A stretch of DNA of 31,276 nt from Rhizophlyctis rosea (GCA_027596075.1 JADGJC010000231.1:1-31276); one strand, 5' to 3'. Shown: positions 9,427-21,707, counted from the first letter of the stretch. Made by a program: numbers and translations. The notes: a model not told the origin generated them from the letters alone.

Positions 9427-11280
9427 ATGGCTGACGATCTGCTGCAGTCCTTCAGACGACTCCACGTGTCGGACAACCCTAAGGCTGCATCCACAGGTCC
9501 TCCCATCGTCTTACCTCCCTCACCTTACTCACCTTCTCGCCGTCGCCTTGGCCGCAAGAAAGTTGATACTATCTTCAACATCACCAACGGAAAGTGCTAC
9601 ATATGCCGTGACCGGCTCATCCGAGACAACCGGCTCGCTGGCCTCGTCGGTTGGTGGGAAATCGAACACCTTGTTCCCTTCTCTCATGATCCGCTCAACA
9701 ACGACATGTTGGGCAACATGCTCCCGGCGTGTGGTCCCTGCAACCGCAATAAATCAACCAGTACGCTCATGACTGTTGTTCTCTCCAGCAATGTGAATAT
9801 CAGTACCGACATTGTCCGGAATGCTCAAAATCATGTCACACATCCGGCCGCCATACGCCATCTACGAATCGCCCACGAACTGTCGCGCGCTAAGCGTGAC
9901 AGAGTCAGCGAGCGAAGGTTGAAGCATTTACGGAGGTCTTTGCAAGCGGGCTACTCTCTATCCAGTTCGTCTCATGGCGCGTCATACTCTATCGTCCGTC
10001 CCTCGCCTACCCAGTCGTACCCTATCGCCCGTCCATCACTTGCCCGATCGACCGCCTCGTGTCCAAACTCATCGAATCCGTATCACGACTGCGCGTCGGG
10101 ATGCATTTACACCAACGCTAATGCAGTCTCCTCATGTCCCAACTCTTCCAATCCATACCACAACTGCGCGTCGGGATGCATATACTTTAATTCACCATCA
10201 GGTAAGGCAGCTATACACTGAGTGCGGTAATATTGTTTCTGATTCTTGTCTTCCAGTAAGCAGATTTCAAACCCGTAAGCTTTTCATATCCTCGCTGCAG
10301 CCTGGGTCTAGCTAACATTGAGTGCATGAAGGCATTGTTAGGCATCTCAGCGGCGAAGCGATGGAAGTGCGATGGGATTCCAATGATGTTGTTGGGGAAG
10401 GCGGGTTTGCACGAGTCTACAATGCGACTCTGCACCGTCCTGATGGAGCACGGTCCCAAGTGGTAGTCAAAGTCTTCCATCGCATTCGGGAAGACAGGGA
10501 ATGTCGGACATACTTTGAACGCGAGAAAGAGAATTTGAGGTGAGAGAAAGTCCATCAACTTTTTGCTATACTATTGCTAACCACCCATGGGTACCTTTTA
10601 TGCAGGCTACTCGTCCGTCATGTGGGCGAGATCAATCGCCCTCGTTTAACCGTCTTTGTTGCTTCTGGGGAAGATGCACTGGTAATGCTGAATCACGGTC
10701 AGTCGTTGCGCGACACGGTTATAGGATTGGAATCGGACTTGATGCAGATCCGCGTGGACGTTGCTACTGCTATCCGATTTCTGCATGACAATGGCTACTG
10801 CCACCGAGATATTAAGGCAGACAATGTTGTGGTAAGTCAATTGCATTGCAAAGTCGTCGGAAACGTCATTTGACCACCTTTTGTCAGGTGGCTGGAAACT
10901 TAGGCAACCTCCGTGCGACCTTGATTGACGTTGGCATGGTTTGCAAGAGGCCGCGCACAGGAGGAGATGCAAGTAAGCTGACCCTCATCGTCACCAACGA
11001 TACGAGAGGCGCCTGGTTACCTTGATAGCCGATCAAAGGATATGTTCCACTTCGGAAATATCATCGAGTTCCTTCTGAAAAAGCATGACCGTGTCATTAC
11101 TAACGGCATCATAAAGGTGTTACTCGAAAATGTGGTCGATAGGTATGTGTGAAATTGGTATGTTGTCTAGACATGAACAACCTACTCACGTCCTCATTCA
11201 GTTGTCGCGGTGAGCGTACTTCGGAGATACCGCGCATTGAGGATGTACATGATGATTTGAGAGACCTGAGGGGGACTTAA
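9427..11280 (+). CDS. HNH nuclease - Cys/His repeat - protein kinase fusion protein
   Basis: Proposed exons are 9427-10201, 10257-10274, 10359-10539, 10606-10831, 10888-10972, 11007-11142 and 11202-11280. They total 1500 nt and encode 499 residues with matching phases at every junction. Residues about 55-115 form an HNH nuclease: CYIC, EIEH, then GNMLPACGPCNRNKS. This supplies the His-Asn-Asn active-site pattern and two CxxC zinc pairs. Residues 212-258 hold two Cys/His repeats. The kinase starts near residue 266, with glycine loop VGEGGFARV, Lys302 in VVVKVF, HRDIKADN at 391-398, DVG in place of DFG at 414-416, and an APGYLDS segment. The C-lobe is short, ending 83 residues after DVG. Branch points CTAAC lie at 10312 and 10577. 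The acceptor at 10358 and the 34-bp intron 10973-11006 are the weak points. The alternative is two adjacent genes, with the kinase starting at the ATG at 10361. The domains are clear; the joint function is unknown. Confidence 0.75.
10060..10200 (+). repeat. 75-bp coding repeat encoding a Cys/His motif, two copies
   Basis: The units begin at 10060 and 10135, exactly 75 bp or 25 codons apart. Each encodes CPNSSNPYHxCASGCIY, giving the spacing Cys-x7-His-x-Cys-x3-Cys. Four such ligands could bind a zinc ion. The amino acids are almost identical between copies while several codons differ silently, which points to protein-level selection rather than a brand-new duplication. The last copy ends at the first intron. 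Confidence 0.85.
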
Positions 11281-11320
11281 TTCCTGTTGATTGGTTTCTC
11301 TTTATCTTGTTCTTATAAGT

Positions 11321-11877
11321 ATGTCTTTAGACTTCAATGATATTATTTGGTCCTTTAACGTGGGTAATGCAGTCACATTTAGTAAGATGTCGCCAAACTT
11401 CTGTATCTTGGTCACAGTTGTTGCTGTTCAATTGATCCAGAGGGAGAAGGAGAAAAGGAAGCCGTTGATCTCTACTTGTTTACACGGCTTGAGGAGTTTG
11501 ATTCCCGGACATCTGCTTGGCGACAAATGCAGTTGAGGCAGAAAGAGATGTTTTCGATGCGGTCGTATCGAGCAGTAAAGATATGTACATGTAACACAGA
11601 TTGTAGAGGGTCAAGGTACTCGTGGTTTTATGTGTTCCTCATCCGCTTGTTTCCACCAAATACCATGCATGCGCAAGACGAAACGCGTATGGAGGGAATG
11701 GGGTTTTTTAGGGCGCAGGGAAGAAGACTGAATGGATTCCCACTTGCGCACATGCCAGTGAATATGTATCTATCTTTAGCTGAGACATTTTTAGCTTTTG
11801 CGAACTCAGGAATACATCCTGCACGATTGCGCGATTGGGGACAGCTTTACTCCCTCTTGACTCTCGCGTGGTGAGCA
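11321..11877 (+). CDS. possible two-exon gene just downstream of the kinase, function unknown
   Basis: An ATG at 11321 opens a 61-nt exon (MSLDFNDIIWSFNV...). It would splice at GTAAGA (11382) to an acceptor at 11440, a 59-bp intron of the usual size here, in phase with a second exon from 11441. That exon begins KGEGEKEAVDLYLFTRLEEF and continues with charged, helix-like sequence to about 11574. There a possible donor (GTAAAG) occurs; otherwise the frame runs to a stop at 11875-11877, with a much less protein-like second half. I recognise no family. The first part looks coding and the later structure is unclear. It could be an independent small gene, a remnant, or a wrongly joined chance frame. 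It starts only 40 bp after the kinase stop codon. Confidence 0.3.
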
Positions 11878-12265
11878 AATACCTGCTCGACGCAGCGTTT
11901 GGAAAACACAGTGGCAAATCGGCAGCATCCATCTGCATTCGACAAAGTGTGTAGATGTGCGCGGATGAAAAGGTACACAGCGGCTGTTAGAGTTGGCAGA
12001 CCCAGCAGACCCAGAACGGACCGAGTGGCCGAGGAACGGAAAGAAAAGGCTGATGCATGTTGACGGGGTTACAGCTAAGTCAGCACATTGTAGGAAAATG
12101 CAGCAGCTCCGATTTGAATGGGGGAGAACTCTAGGTGCGGCTCAATGCAGTCCGAGGGTAGTGTGCGCCCTGTATAACGCAACCTTGCAAGGTTCCATGC
12201 AAGCTTGAGTTTGCTCTTCGCCCGGCCTTGGTGAGGCGGGAAGAGACAAACGTTGTCAATCCGTA

Positions 12266-12388
12266 ATGGAGCGTCAGAACTGTGACTGGTCAACCGATGC
12301 TGATAGCTTTTCAGAAGAAGAAACCCCAACAGACATGATAGATTTAGTCCGTCACTTGCATGGAAGAGATGAGCAGCTTGCGCGGTGA
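12266..12388 (+). CDS. possible exon or gene fragment, acidic peptide
   Basis: The frame from the ATG at 12266 encodes 40 residues, including DWSTDADSFSEEETPTDMID and a following basic stretch. It reaches a GTGAGG donor-like site at 12385. A GCTAAC branch-like sequence follows near 12399, with an AG near 12444. This is the pattern of a real internal or penultimate exon in this genome, but the partner exons are not identified. It may belong with the candidate gene starting at 11321. Confidence 0.2.
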   Translation: MERQNCDWSTDADSFSEEETPTDMIDLVRHLHGRDEQLAR

Positions 12389-15300
12389 GGACGTTTCAGC
12401 TAACTAGAACCTTTTCTGCGATCATTGATGTTGAGTGGGTCTAGGCGTTGAGGTAGGGATGTTACACTTTTAAAACTAGGTGTAGTGAACGTGAGTGGAC
12501 GTTGGGCATATGGCAGTTCCTGCCAAGGCGTAGTGAATACGGGCAGTCACACAACTGGATGGTGTTCTGATGACTCTGACACATATGACATTGAGACGAC
12601 GCACACGCCACCAAGGGCGAAACCTTCTGGCTTGGATGCGAAAGCGCTCTTCATTGTTTTTTCATGCGCACACGGACCGGGTGGCAGGAGCCTCCCAACA
12701 CTCCCAGCTACGAAACTGGCACTTGAGGAATAGTTCAGAGCATGATTTGGTTATTGTAGGACATGAATAGTCGTGGGAGGCATTCACAGACTAAAACAGA
12801 CACAAGCGACTCAAGCCCGGACCGATCGGCTTCTTCCATCGCACTACAGCGACAGCAGCAACCGCTCGTTTTGTTGCGTTATCCGATTGTGGTTTGCCAT
12901 CATCACACCTGTGGCCGAATTTGGACGAATGCGGACGAATGTGATGGGGGTAAGCCATGCACTTTCTTCGGAGCGAGGGGGAATTAGGGATAAGTCAATG
13001 ACAGTCTTAGGTCAGATGATTTCGACGCATAGACTGTCCGAGCATTCGTATTAGCTGGTGAGCACACTTCCCTTTTACGAAAAATGAGCCTTCGCACCTT
13101 TAGTCTCCTGTGGGCGCGTGTTAAGCTTTAGATAGTGGAGTTGGGCAGTCAGTCTTGCAGTTGGTTCTTGTCGCAGCTGAGGAGGTGAGCTGGCTCGCAG
13201 TATACTTTCTGCTGTAGTTGGGTTCAGAATTGCAGATACACACCTCCTCCCGAATATACTTTGACGGATTGACGACTGTGAAAATTTGTTTCTGTGGCAG
13301 GTACTGTAGTGACTTCCCTCCGCGTTCCCCGCAGTCGTTTTTGAAAGAAGGCAGCGTCACCTCGCAGATATCGTGGATCACTTGCTGTTCTTCAACAGGA
13401 GGTTGGCTGAGCAATGTCCCATACTATGCCATGTTCCTGTATGTCAATTCCTCGTAGCTTCAAATGTTTTTTATGCATCATTTGTTAGAATGTCAAATAA
13501 CTGCCAGTGAACGCCATATCGCGTTCTGCTTCACATTGACCCGGTTCATAGAGCAATGTCTCCATGATGTCGTGGCCTGACTACAAACTGTCGTGGGACT
13601 TCTTATCATCAGGTGGGAGGAGGAATTTACAACAAAGCTGGTTACTGCCCCAACGGTTGATGGGTGCGAATGATTACAGTGTTCTCCCCCTTCATTAAGC
13701 AGGTGTGTGATCCCTTCCTTTTTGGAGCCGAATGTTATGCAGTGATTGAGTGTCGAAACTGAGTGCACTCTGCTGCGTGCCATCTGCCTTTGGCTGGATG
13801 TCGATTCAGCAAGCCTCTACTGCGGAGCAAGATTTCCTACGGTCATATGAGCAAGCCACCTGCAAGATTTCCCAGCCGGTTCTAACACATCAAAAAACAA
13901 ATGCAAACCTTCCCTCTACAAGCAAGAATCAATGCTGTGTGCCCAGCCTGGTGTCGGTTTTGATTGGTAAATGGCATGAGGGTCTTGTAGAAAAGAAATG
14001 GGTAACGGGGTCGGAGTAGGTTCCCTGCATTTCCAAACATCCGAGGATGCGTCGTGACTTCCGAATTTGCAATGATGCGCAGTTTTTTTATGGGGCCAAA
14101 CGTTCACCAGGGCGAGATGAATGATAGTGGTCCGGATACCTGCTAGTTGCTGGACGAAGTTAATAGGAACTGATAGAGGGAAGGCCAGAGCTTTATCCCC
14201 ACAATATGTGCACCTAGCGCTTTCAGCGGTCAATTGAAAAGGGAAAAGAATAGTCCATTCCCACTCGAAAATACAGACCGGTGTCAGATAGCTTCCCTGG
14301 TCCGATCGCATGACGTACTGCTACTGAGCTGGTAATTGCCTTGGTTCCTGCCAGCTCCGCCCATTATGGCCCTCAGTATCGAAATGCTTCACAAAGAGAA
14401 ATAATACGGAGTCCCACATTCGGATTCAGTCTGTCAACCAGACGGGTGATGAACCCGCTTCACCATCGCGGTTTGTTGCTTTTGATCTGGTACACAAATT
14501 GTAGTATCGCACCCTGAATGAACTCTGAGGTTGCCAACGTTTCCCAAGCCCTAACCATGAAAGTCATGAATGGGGGAGTGATGATTGGAAGAGAGATGAA
14601 GGTACAATGATGGTCTTTGGACCCCCATCAAATTCACTCCGGAGCCAAGCAAGAAGAGCTTAAAGAACCACCCTTATGGGCGCCTTTGTTTTTTGCTCAT
14701 CACTGCTCATCCAAACCCTGCAGGTAAATCTACAATGTGAATGATCAGTACCATTCTTGGCAACCTCCGGTAAGTCTCCGCCGAGCAAAACTTGGTTAGC
14801 CGATTGTGGAGCGTTGCTGAACCACGTGCAGCACGCTACAGCCGCGGGCTCTTTTTCTACACGTCAAACGTTCTTAACTAGACTCATGAAAAGATCGACG
14901 GTAGTAACGACCATCATAGTCATTTGCGGCCGCAGTCGATTCGTGGTCTACGAATTTCACAAACGCGGAGCTCTCCAAAATACTATAAAGATGGAAGTAG
15001 GAACTACAACGAATCCGACACATATGCGGTGGATATGGACTCGACCAACTCATAGGCGACATTATAAGATTGTCTATCTTTGGGACGATTTTTTTGGATT
15101 AGATTGCATTCGTTGCTTTAGCCCGCCAGTTCACGACTTGACGATCAATATATACAGGGGATGTAGTGCACATTTATCCGTCCGTGTCTATCAAGAGGTG
15201 TCTGAAGTGGAAAACTTTGGCCACTGCCTTGCCGAACGTTTTGGGGGTCTGAGCCGTAATTTGGAAGGAAACGAACGGGAAGAGTCTGACCTTAACATGG

Positions 15301-18300
15301 GTCGGAAAGCTGGACGGTCAGACCGTTCTGGTTGACTTGAATTTGGTTACAGGGTCTTTGATAAGCTCGTTTCAATGCGAAAAGAGGGGATTTGGACAAG
15401 ATGCGGTGCGGTCTCAGCCTGCCCGACCTCAGGACTTCGCTGGCAAATCAAACATTATTAAGACCTCCCGTTTTTGTTGGAAGCCGAACCATCTTGACAT
15501 CCTCCTTGGCAGAAGTTGGGGACGACGCCACCATCGCCCGGGTACTGGGCGATTGATATATGTCAATGTATGGTCATTCTCAGACCACTCTGCCAAAAAA
15601 CAAGGGTCAGTTCCGTACCCTTGAGGAGAACGGCTATCTTCCACACTTGTGACGCTTCTCCGTCTGGGTTTCGTGGACTGAACTGACTGACGTCTGATTG
15701 AGATGCGTGTGGTCCCGCAGACCTCAGTTGGGAGCAGGGTTCCAACCATGATGGTGTATTCCGAGCCCTGATGATAACTTTTGGAGGATGAGTAGGATGC
15801 TCTTCCGTCAACATCCCCATACTACGCTGGATCATAACTAGTTGTTTCTTTTTGTTACAAGGGCCTTTCAAAGAGTGAGCTGAAGTTGATCAAGGATACG
15901 TCAAGGTTAGGAGCTTATCAAGTATCCCATCTCCATCACGCGGCACACCTAAGTGAGCAAAAAAGAAGGAAGGACAACCAGCTTGAAATCTCAATTTGTA
16001 ATGGAGGTTCATTGGAGGTCCTGAAAATTAAAGTAAGCATCGATGCTCGTCTAATAGTAACGTTTGACATCAGAGGAAGGAATTGTGGGGTTGTTGTGTT
16101 TGAAGTTTAAGTCGTCCACACGGGCATGTAGCATAGGAGCGGTCTCCTTGAATATGTGCCAAGCAGAGAATGGTGTAATAATGTACATCGCTCTGCAATG
16201 TAAATGTAATTCGAACGTCCTTCCTCTTCACTGCGCCCGTCAATGACGCCAGCAACGGCAAGATGCTAGGTACCCCACTGCCATCTGATCATTGCAAGTC
16301 GACTTGGTCAGCATAATGTTGCAACCCAGATTCGTGATAAGGAAAAGTTGGAGTTTGAGTGGAAGAGCAACAAGGAGAGTCATAATGTCATGAGGAAGCG
16401 TGTGTTTTTCAAAATGCAAGTCTTCCAGGTGCAGTCGACGGTGCGGCGGAAGCTCTGAGAAGCAAGGTAGCGTATAGTATTAAAATTAGTCATGGATGAC
16501 TGATCAATCAGGTAAGAACGGGAGCTTTCCCCCTCTGAAAGCTACAACAGGGGCAGTTGAACACCTGCTCCTTGCGCCATCGTCATCTTTTGCTACCAAG
16601 ATTTCTTCCGATTACAAGTTTTGGAGCTTCGGGCATGGACCAACTTGTCCAACCGAGGACAGCGGTGAGATCCTGACAGAAAAATGCTGTAAGAAAGGAA
16701 TTTGAATGGCATAGGCACGGAGCCAGTTCTGAGTGCATGCAGGTGTTGGATGTCTAGCATCTGATAAGTAGATGTTATTGTTTGATCCAGACTCTGGACA
16801 AGAGGAGACAATATTTGGTTGAGAATCTGACGTCCAACCATGCTCCAAATTGGAGATTGTCTTTCGCAACTTTATGATGGCAAGTCATGCCCTTGTTTAG
16901 GACCTTTCATCTGACGACTAACCGGTTGGTTTGGCAGCCTGTTTTATTCAGCGTTAGATGGATCTCAAACTGTTCATCAACTTTATGCAAAAAGCATACA
17001 CCGAATTTCCAGTCCATTTGATCTGAGGCTGTACCGTAAACAGTCCGGCCTCACCCATTCAAATGCTGGCATTATTTGGTGCTCATTCCGATCTCTTTGG
17101 GTAAAAATCTAATGCAGCATAGTGTCAGATACCTCTCACCGCTTGCACAGGAAGCAGGAACTCGATACGTCTATATGTCTTGAACACTGAAGAGGGATAT
17201 GGAACTTGTGCTCCCGACTCATTACGTCTCCGGCAAACGCATGCTTGGTTTTTTTCGGCTTCAGCAGATCTAGAACACTTAAACGGGCCCCGTTAGGGCT
17301 TGCGACCTGGATAGTGATCAATCCATGAGTAATACATGCAGCAGGCGTATGCTGCTCGTCACTGTACCCAATGCATCTGTCAAGAGACGGATCCGCCAAT
17401 CATTGATGATTTTACTGGCCAGCAAGCCTTGTACTGTTGCACCGTTTGACACTGACGGGAGTAAGGGCACTGAAGAACCAGCATTTGACCCGTCCGGCGA
17501 AGCGTATGAGTGGCCAACCTCATTTATTCTTGTCACTTTTTTTTGCGTTCGGCCAATACACTTCGTTTCTTTTGCTGCATCGTAGTTCATCGTGCAAGTC
17601 GCTTGCCAATTCGGGCTCAGTTCTGCTATCACAGCTCGGTGGGAGCTTCTGAAGTCGCTGGAAACGGTGAGAAATGCGCGCATCCTATAGCACACCAGCG
17701 GGGAACTTTGACGATGACTGAAACTGTTTTTTGTTGAAAGTAATGGCATGGTTCACACGGTATCACATGAGCACGGTCAGCACTGATGTGGCGAGCAAAG
17801 GCGCGCAACAGTTAGCTGTACGGCTGATTGGATGGAGTCAATCGACATGTAAACCGGGCCCATTGACACGGTCATCTGGGCTTGCCGTTTCTGCTGGCCT
17901 ATGCGCTGCCGGCATTTGGACTGGTCGATCAGCTCTATAACCTATGGCACTGACACAACTACCAGAGGCATAACGAACAGCATCAGCCAACTTCATCCCT
18001 TCACGGATCTCCTGTGCAAACTACTTGGCGGCCACCTCGCAGTGCTGCAACTGCAATGTTTTCTATCGCCAGAGACACAGTTCTCTTCTGATTGGCGGTT
18101 CTCAAAAGCTGTGCGAGATTTGAACAAACGCACAGAAGGAAGAATGATTGGCGGGGCAACGCGCGAAAGCTCGCGAAAAAAAAATCCCCATTGAAGTGGA
18201 ACGGCAGCCAACTAACACCCCATAGGCCATAAGTGTTCGCTTGGAGCGGCTTCAGCATTGGTGTGGTGCGAATGTTGCCTCTCATCTGAACAGCAGACTC

Positions 18301-21147
18301 GGTAGACTCGCTGAACGTAAGCCTTGTAAACAATAATGCGTGCTAAGTTGCTTGGTGATCTTCATCAGTGCCTACTTCAGCCCTTATCATAGTCCACCAA
18401 TACACACTTACTCTCCAAACGCATCCATGAACCTACGAAGTCCCAACCAAATGCAGGAAGCTCGATGCGGCTTCCAGCCTGCTGATGCGTCTCTTCTTCG
18501 ATTCGCTCAGTGTTTTTTTCGTCGCCACAAAGCGATGTCCCAATGCGCCGCTTGAGTGCAAGGAGGCGTTCGATATCATAACTGATACGCGGAAAAACGA
18601 ACGTGCAAGTCCTGAGTACTTAATGGGGCAAGCGCATACCTTCGTCACGTTGCTTCCGCATACGTTATAATCTTCATATCCTAGAAACAGTGGGGGTTTG
18701 TTGGGCTTGCGTTTTGATAGAATTTGTTCAAGGCGCTGTGGATGTTAATGAGGCTGAAGTGACGCGATGGAACGGGTGGTAGGGTACTGAGGATCGATCA
18801 TACCAGACTGCTTGGTAGCATATGTTGAGGTTCATATGTTTTTTTGGTGGAAAATCCAAGTCAAGGGAGAGTGGGACGTGATCTGGCCATCGCCCGGCCG
18901 AGAAGGGTACCAGCTACGAATGGATGCGTGACCAAGTGAACCTATAGCGTACGATGGTGAGGAAGTTGGCGAAATGGCTATCCAAATGCTACGGAATCAG
19001 CAGTCTGAGGGAGTTTGCTGAAATTCCAAAGCACTACTAGACTGGCAATGGAGCTTTCGTTTTTGTAGCATTAGCAAGCATTTACGAGACTGTGACGACT
19101 TGACGGCCGGCGGTGCAATCGGATTTTCGTCTGGGTCTTCAGCAAGTGGCACATTTCAAGGGATGCTTTACACCCCTGACCACTGTGCAAAAAAGATCCA
19201 TTGGGTCCGTTTGTTAGCTTTGACGTGGACTGCTGAGAGGGTTTCTTCAACAATTTGTGCCGGTCTGATCGGGTTATGGGTCGTGAAGACGACCAACGTT
19301 ATGCGGCATTAACGGATTGCAATGTTCTTCGTGATTGTGTTAGAGTCCATCCGTGTACTTGTCAATGAGTTCAGCGATACCCCATTGCCGGATACACACC
19401 GGGTTCGCATGATCACTGCAATCGACGATATCCCTACAATAAGAACTGGCAATTCGAATTAGGAGCAAAATGTTGCGCCTGGCGGAAACAGCGAAGTAGA
19501 AGATTCACATTGTTCTGGGGAAGGTTTCCTTTTCTCAGCGTGATGGAAGTCTGTCGCTTCTGTCCGGTCGGGAGAGTCGATGATGCAGCCGATCTCTCGA
19601 CAAAGTGGGGTGCGATATGACTTGAATAAAGGAAAAAAGGACGAGACAGCGGACAGGTAGCAATAAGTGTCCTTGAACAATTTGTGTACATCTAGGTCTG
19701 TCCCACAAATGTTACGTTGGGCGCATTGTGTGGTGGACCTGGATGGAACATCAAGATGACCATGCTTGTGAGGTCGTGCATTCCAGCATTGGTTTCAATG
19801 AGGTTACAGAAGCATATCAATGTGGGTGCAGCTGATGGAGCCCTGTAGTCTACCTCAAATATTGATACCTTTCCTATCCCTTTTTTTCATATTTCGTGAC
19901 CGTAACACCGGCTATAAATGTGAAGAAAGTATAGTAGTTACACTTTTTTGTAGTGGGGGATGATCAGCGGGATTTCGCTGGTGCCTGGTGAAAGTTGTAA
20001 TGGAGCGAAGTCCAATGTCATGAAGATCGTTGGCGGTGCTTTTTTCTGAGGGTTCTCGGCTCTTCACGAGTGGGGCCATTGCCTACCGTGACGATGGGGA
20101 AGTGGGGAAAGAGATTAAGAAAGGCGAGGTCAAATGGATGTGACACCTGTCAAGAAAGGGGCATTTGATCAACACATGTTTAGTATTTTTGGTCAGTGTT
20201 CTTTGAGTCAGATATCAATTTCAGCTGCAGTATCTTGCGATGTTCTCCGCAAAATTCACTTTTTGCATTTGACTTGATTGTTTTTGTCAGTCAAAATCGG
20301 GCCACTCGACTTCCACTTGCAGTCTTGGGCCTGGACAGGATACATCCGCCATTCAATATTAGCTACTGTCGCCCACATGCGATTCAGCAATTGACTGCGC
20401 ATACATTCAACTGTAGTTGGCGGCCCAAGGGCAACCACAATCATGGTGGACCAATAGAAGTTACTCTGATGCGACATTGGCGGTCATTTCTTAAGGCGAA
20501 ACCCCTAAAGGAAACGCCCATGTTGCCAAACACCATAAGCCTGTTCCCTTCCGAAGAGGTTAGCAGTTAGTTTTTCAGACCACCTCCGTGTTGGCTTAGT
20601 GATGCAATTTCTTTGGGGTTCGCCCCAAAAAGGATTTTGTGTAGCAATCGTACTGATCGTTCACTTCGTTTCGATGGGTTACGGTATGGGCATTCTAAGG
20701 CTGACAACCTTTAGCACGTTCTTCCAACGCAGAGCTGCATGAGACAAGGGCTTGCTTTGAATCAAGATATTGACAACACCTCCTGCCGCCATTACGAATG
20801 ACGCGCGTTTTCTTTTACGTTGGATATTGAGAGGGAGTTTAAATGTGGCATCGCCCCGATGCTTACCAGGAAGTTGAGGGCGAGCAATAGATTGGCCGAG
20901 TGCTAAGTAAAGCATGCCTGTATCACCGGCATCGTTATATACTAATGCTTGACATATTGCAAGGATCTGCCCACAACACCAGCTTGTGTCACACGCGAAC
21001 AGCTGTTCGCATCTCCCTTTTCTGGTGGCGGTGCTGGCGCAGTGGGGCATTATTGGTCAGTTTTGGCATGACGCCAAACGACATAGGAGCTTGGCAAAGA
21101 TTTGGCACCGATTCGCGTGCCGCTGGGGGTCAAGCGACCCCTCCTAA
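12389..21147. other. Long gene-poor stretch with no supported gene
   Basis: Across nearly 9 kb only short, overlapping, motif-free open frames occur. The longest, 14757-15335 (192 codons, beginning with a TTG rather than an ATG), is within what chance allows for a window of this size. No tRNA, rRNA, transposase, reverse transcriptase or CRISPR-like array was seen. Many short T runs of 6-9 bases are present. The tract may be intergenic DNA made of decayed repeats; a repeat library or RNA data would be needed to say more. Confidence 0.5.
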
Positions 21148-21598
21148 ATGGGCAGCGCTGCCTCAAAGGACGACGACGACGACCAAACTCCATCCACATC
21201 TCCTCCCCCGTATCCGGCAGATCCTCCTAGCACAGACCTTGATGAACACGAATCAGATACAGCAGTGATGACTTTCAATAACACACAACACAACAAGCAC
21301 AAGTTGCCTGCGAGTTTTGGACCAGGAGCAGCGGCCGCATCGTCTACCGCTTCTGTCAGACGGAATGGCTGAAGAAGAAAAGTGGTGGTGCGGGTGCGGC
21401 GGGTGGAAATGGCGCGGGCGCGATGAATAGAAATGTGGTTGTGGAAATGCGAAGTACATCTCAGCCGGAGCTTGTGCCCGCTGACTTGGGCTGGGTCAGA
21501 GACATGCTTATGCCAGTGGCTCGATGCCTGCAGTGAATACGGTCTACTACACAATAGGTGGTGTGGATATCAGGTTTCCTTCCAAAGTAGGTCGTTGT

Positions 21599-21617
21599 GG
21601 GTGGGTGGGTGGGTGGG
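21599..21617 (+). repeat. (GGGT)n G-quadruplex motif in the pseudogene intron
   Basis: Five GGG tracts are separated by single T bases, which is a textbook intramolecular G-quadruplex pattern. It starts 12 bases after the donor-like GT at 21587, in the region that corresponds to intron 1 of the intact FANCJ gene, where an 18-base G run sits. Confidence 0.85.
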
Positions 21618-21707
21618 AGGCCACGCGACTGTGATGGTTAGGGAAGCTGTGAGTGTTAGCGAACGAAATGGACCGCGTAAGCGCGTCATGAGCGATCCCG
21701 CCTAACG

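Noticed and set aside
9427..10221. Homing endonuclease inside a self-splicing intron
   Set aside because: The HNH is carried on a gene with its own TATA box and spliceosomal introns and is joined to a kinase. No interrupted host gene or intron core was seen.
4131..11530. Shared string near TTCCCGGACRTCTGCT at 4140 and 11500
   Set aside because: The similarity spans fewer than 25 bases and does not extend on either side, so a dispersed repeat is not supported.
13916..14311. 131-codon minus-strand open frame with a CTYC pair
   Set aside because: A single CxxC and a few His residues are not enough for a zinc-binding call, and nothing else supports coding.
14757..15335. 192-codon plus-strand open frame
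   Set aside because: It begins at a TTG rather than an ATG, has no motif, is rich in Cys, His and Trp like chance translations, and its length is not surprising for six frames of 31 kb.
21148..21372. Independent small acidic protein gene
   Set aside because: Its parts align in order with the FANCJ N-terminus and continue into further FANCJ-like blocks, so it is the start of the pseudogene.
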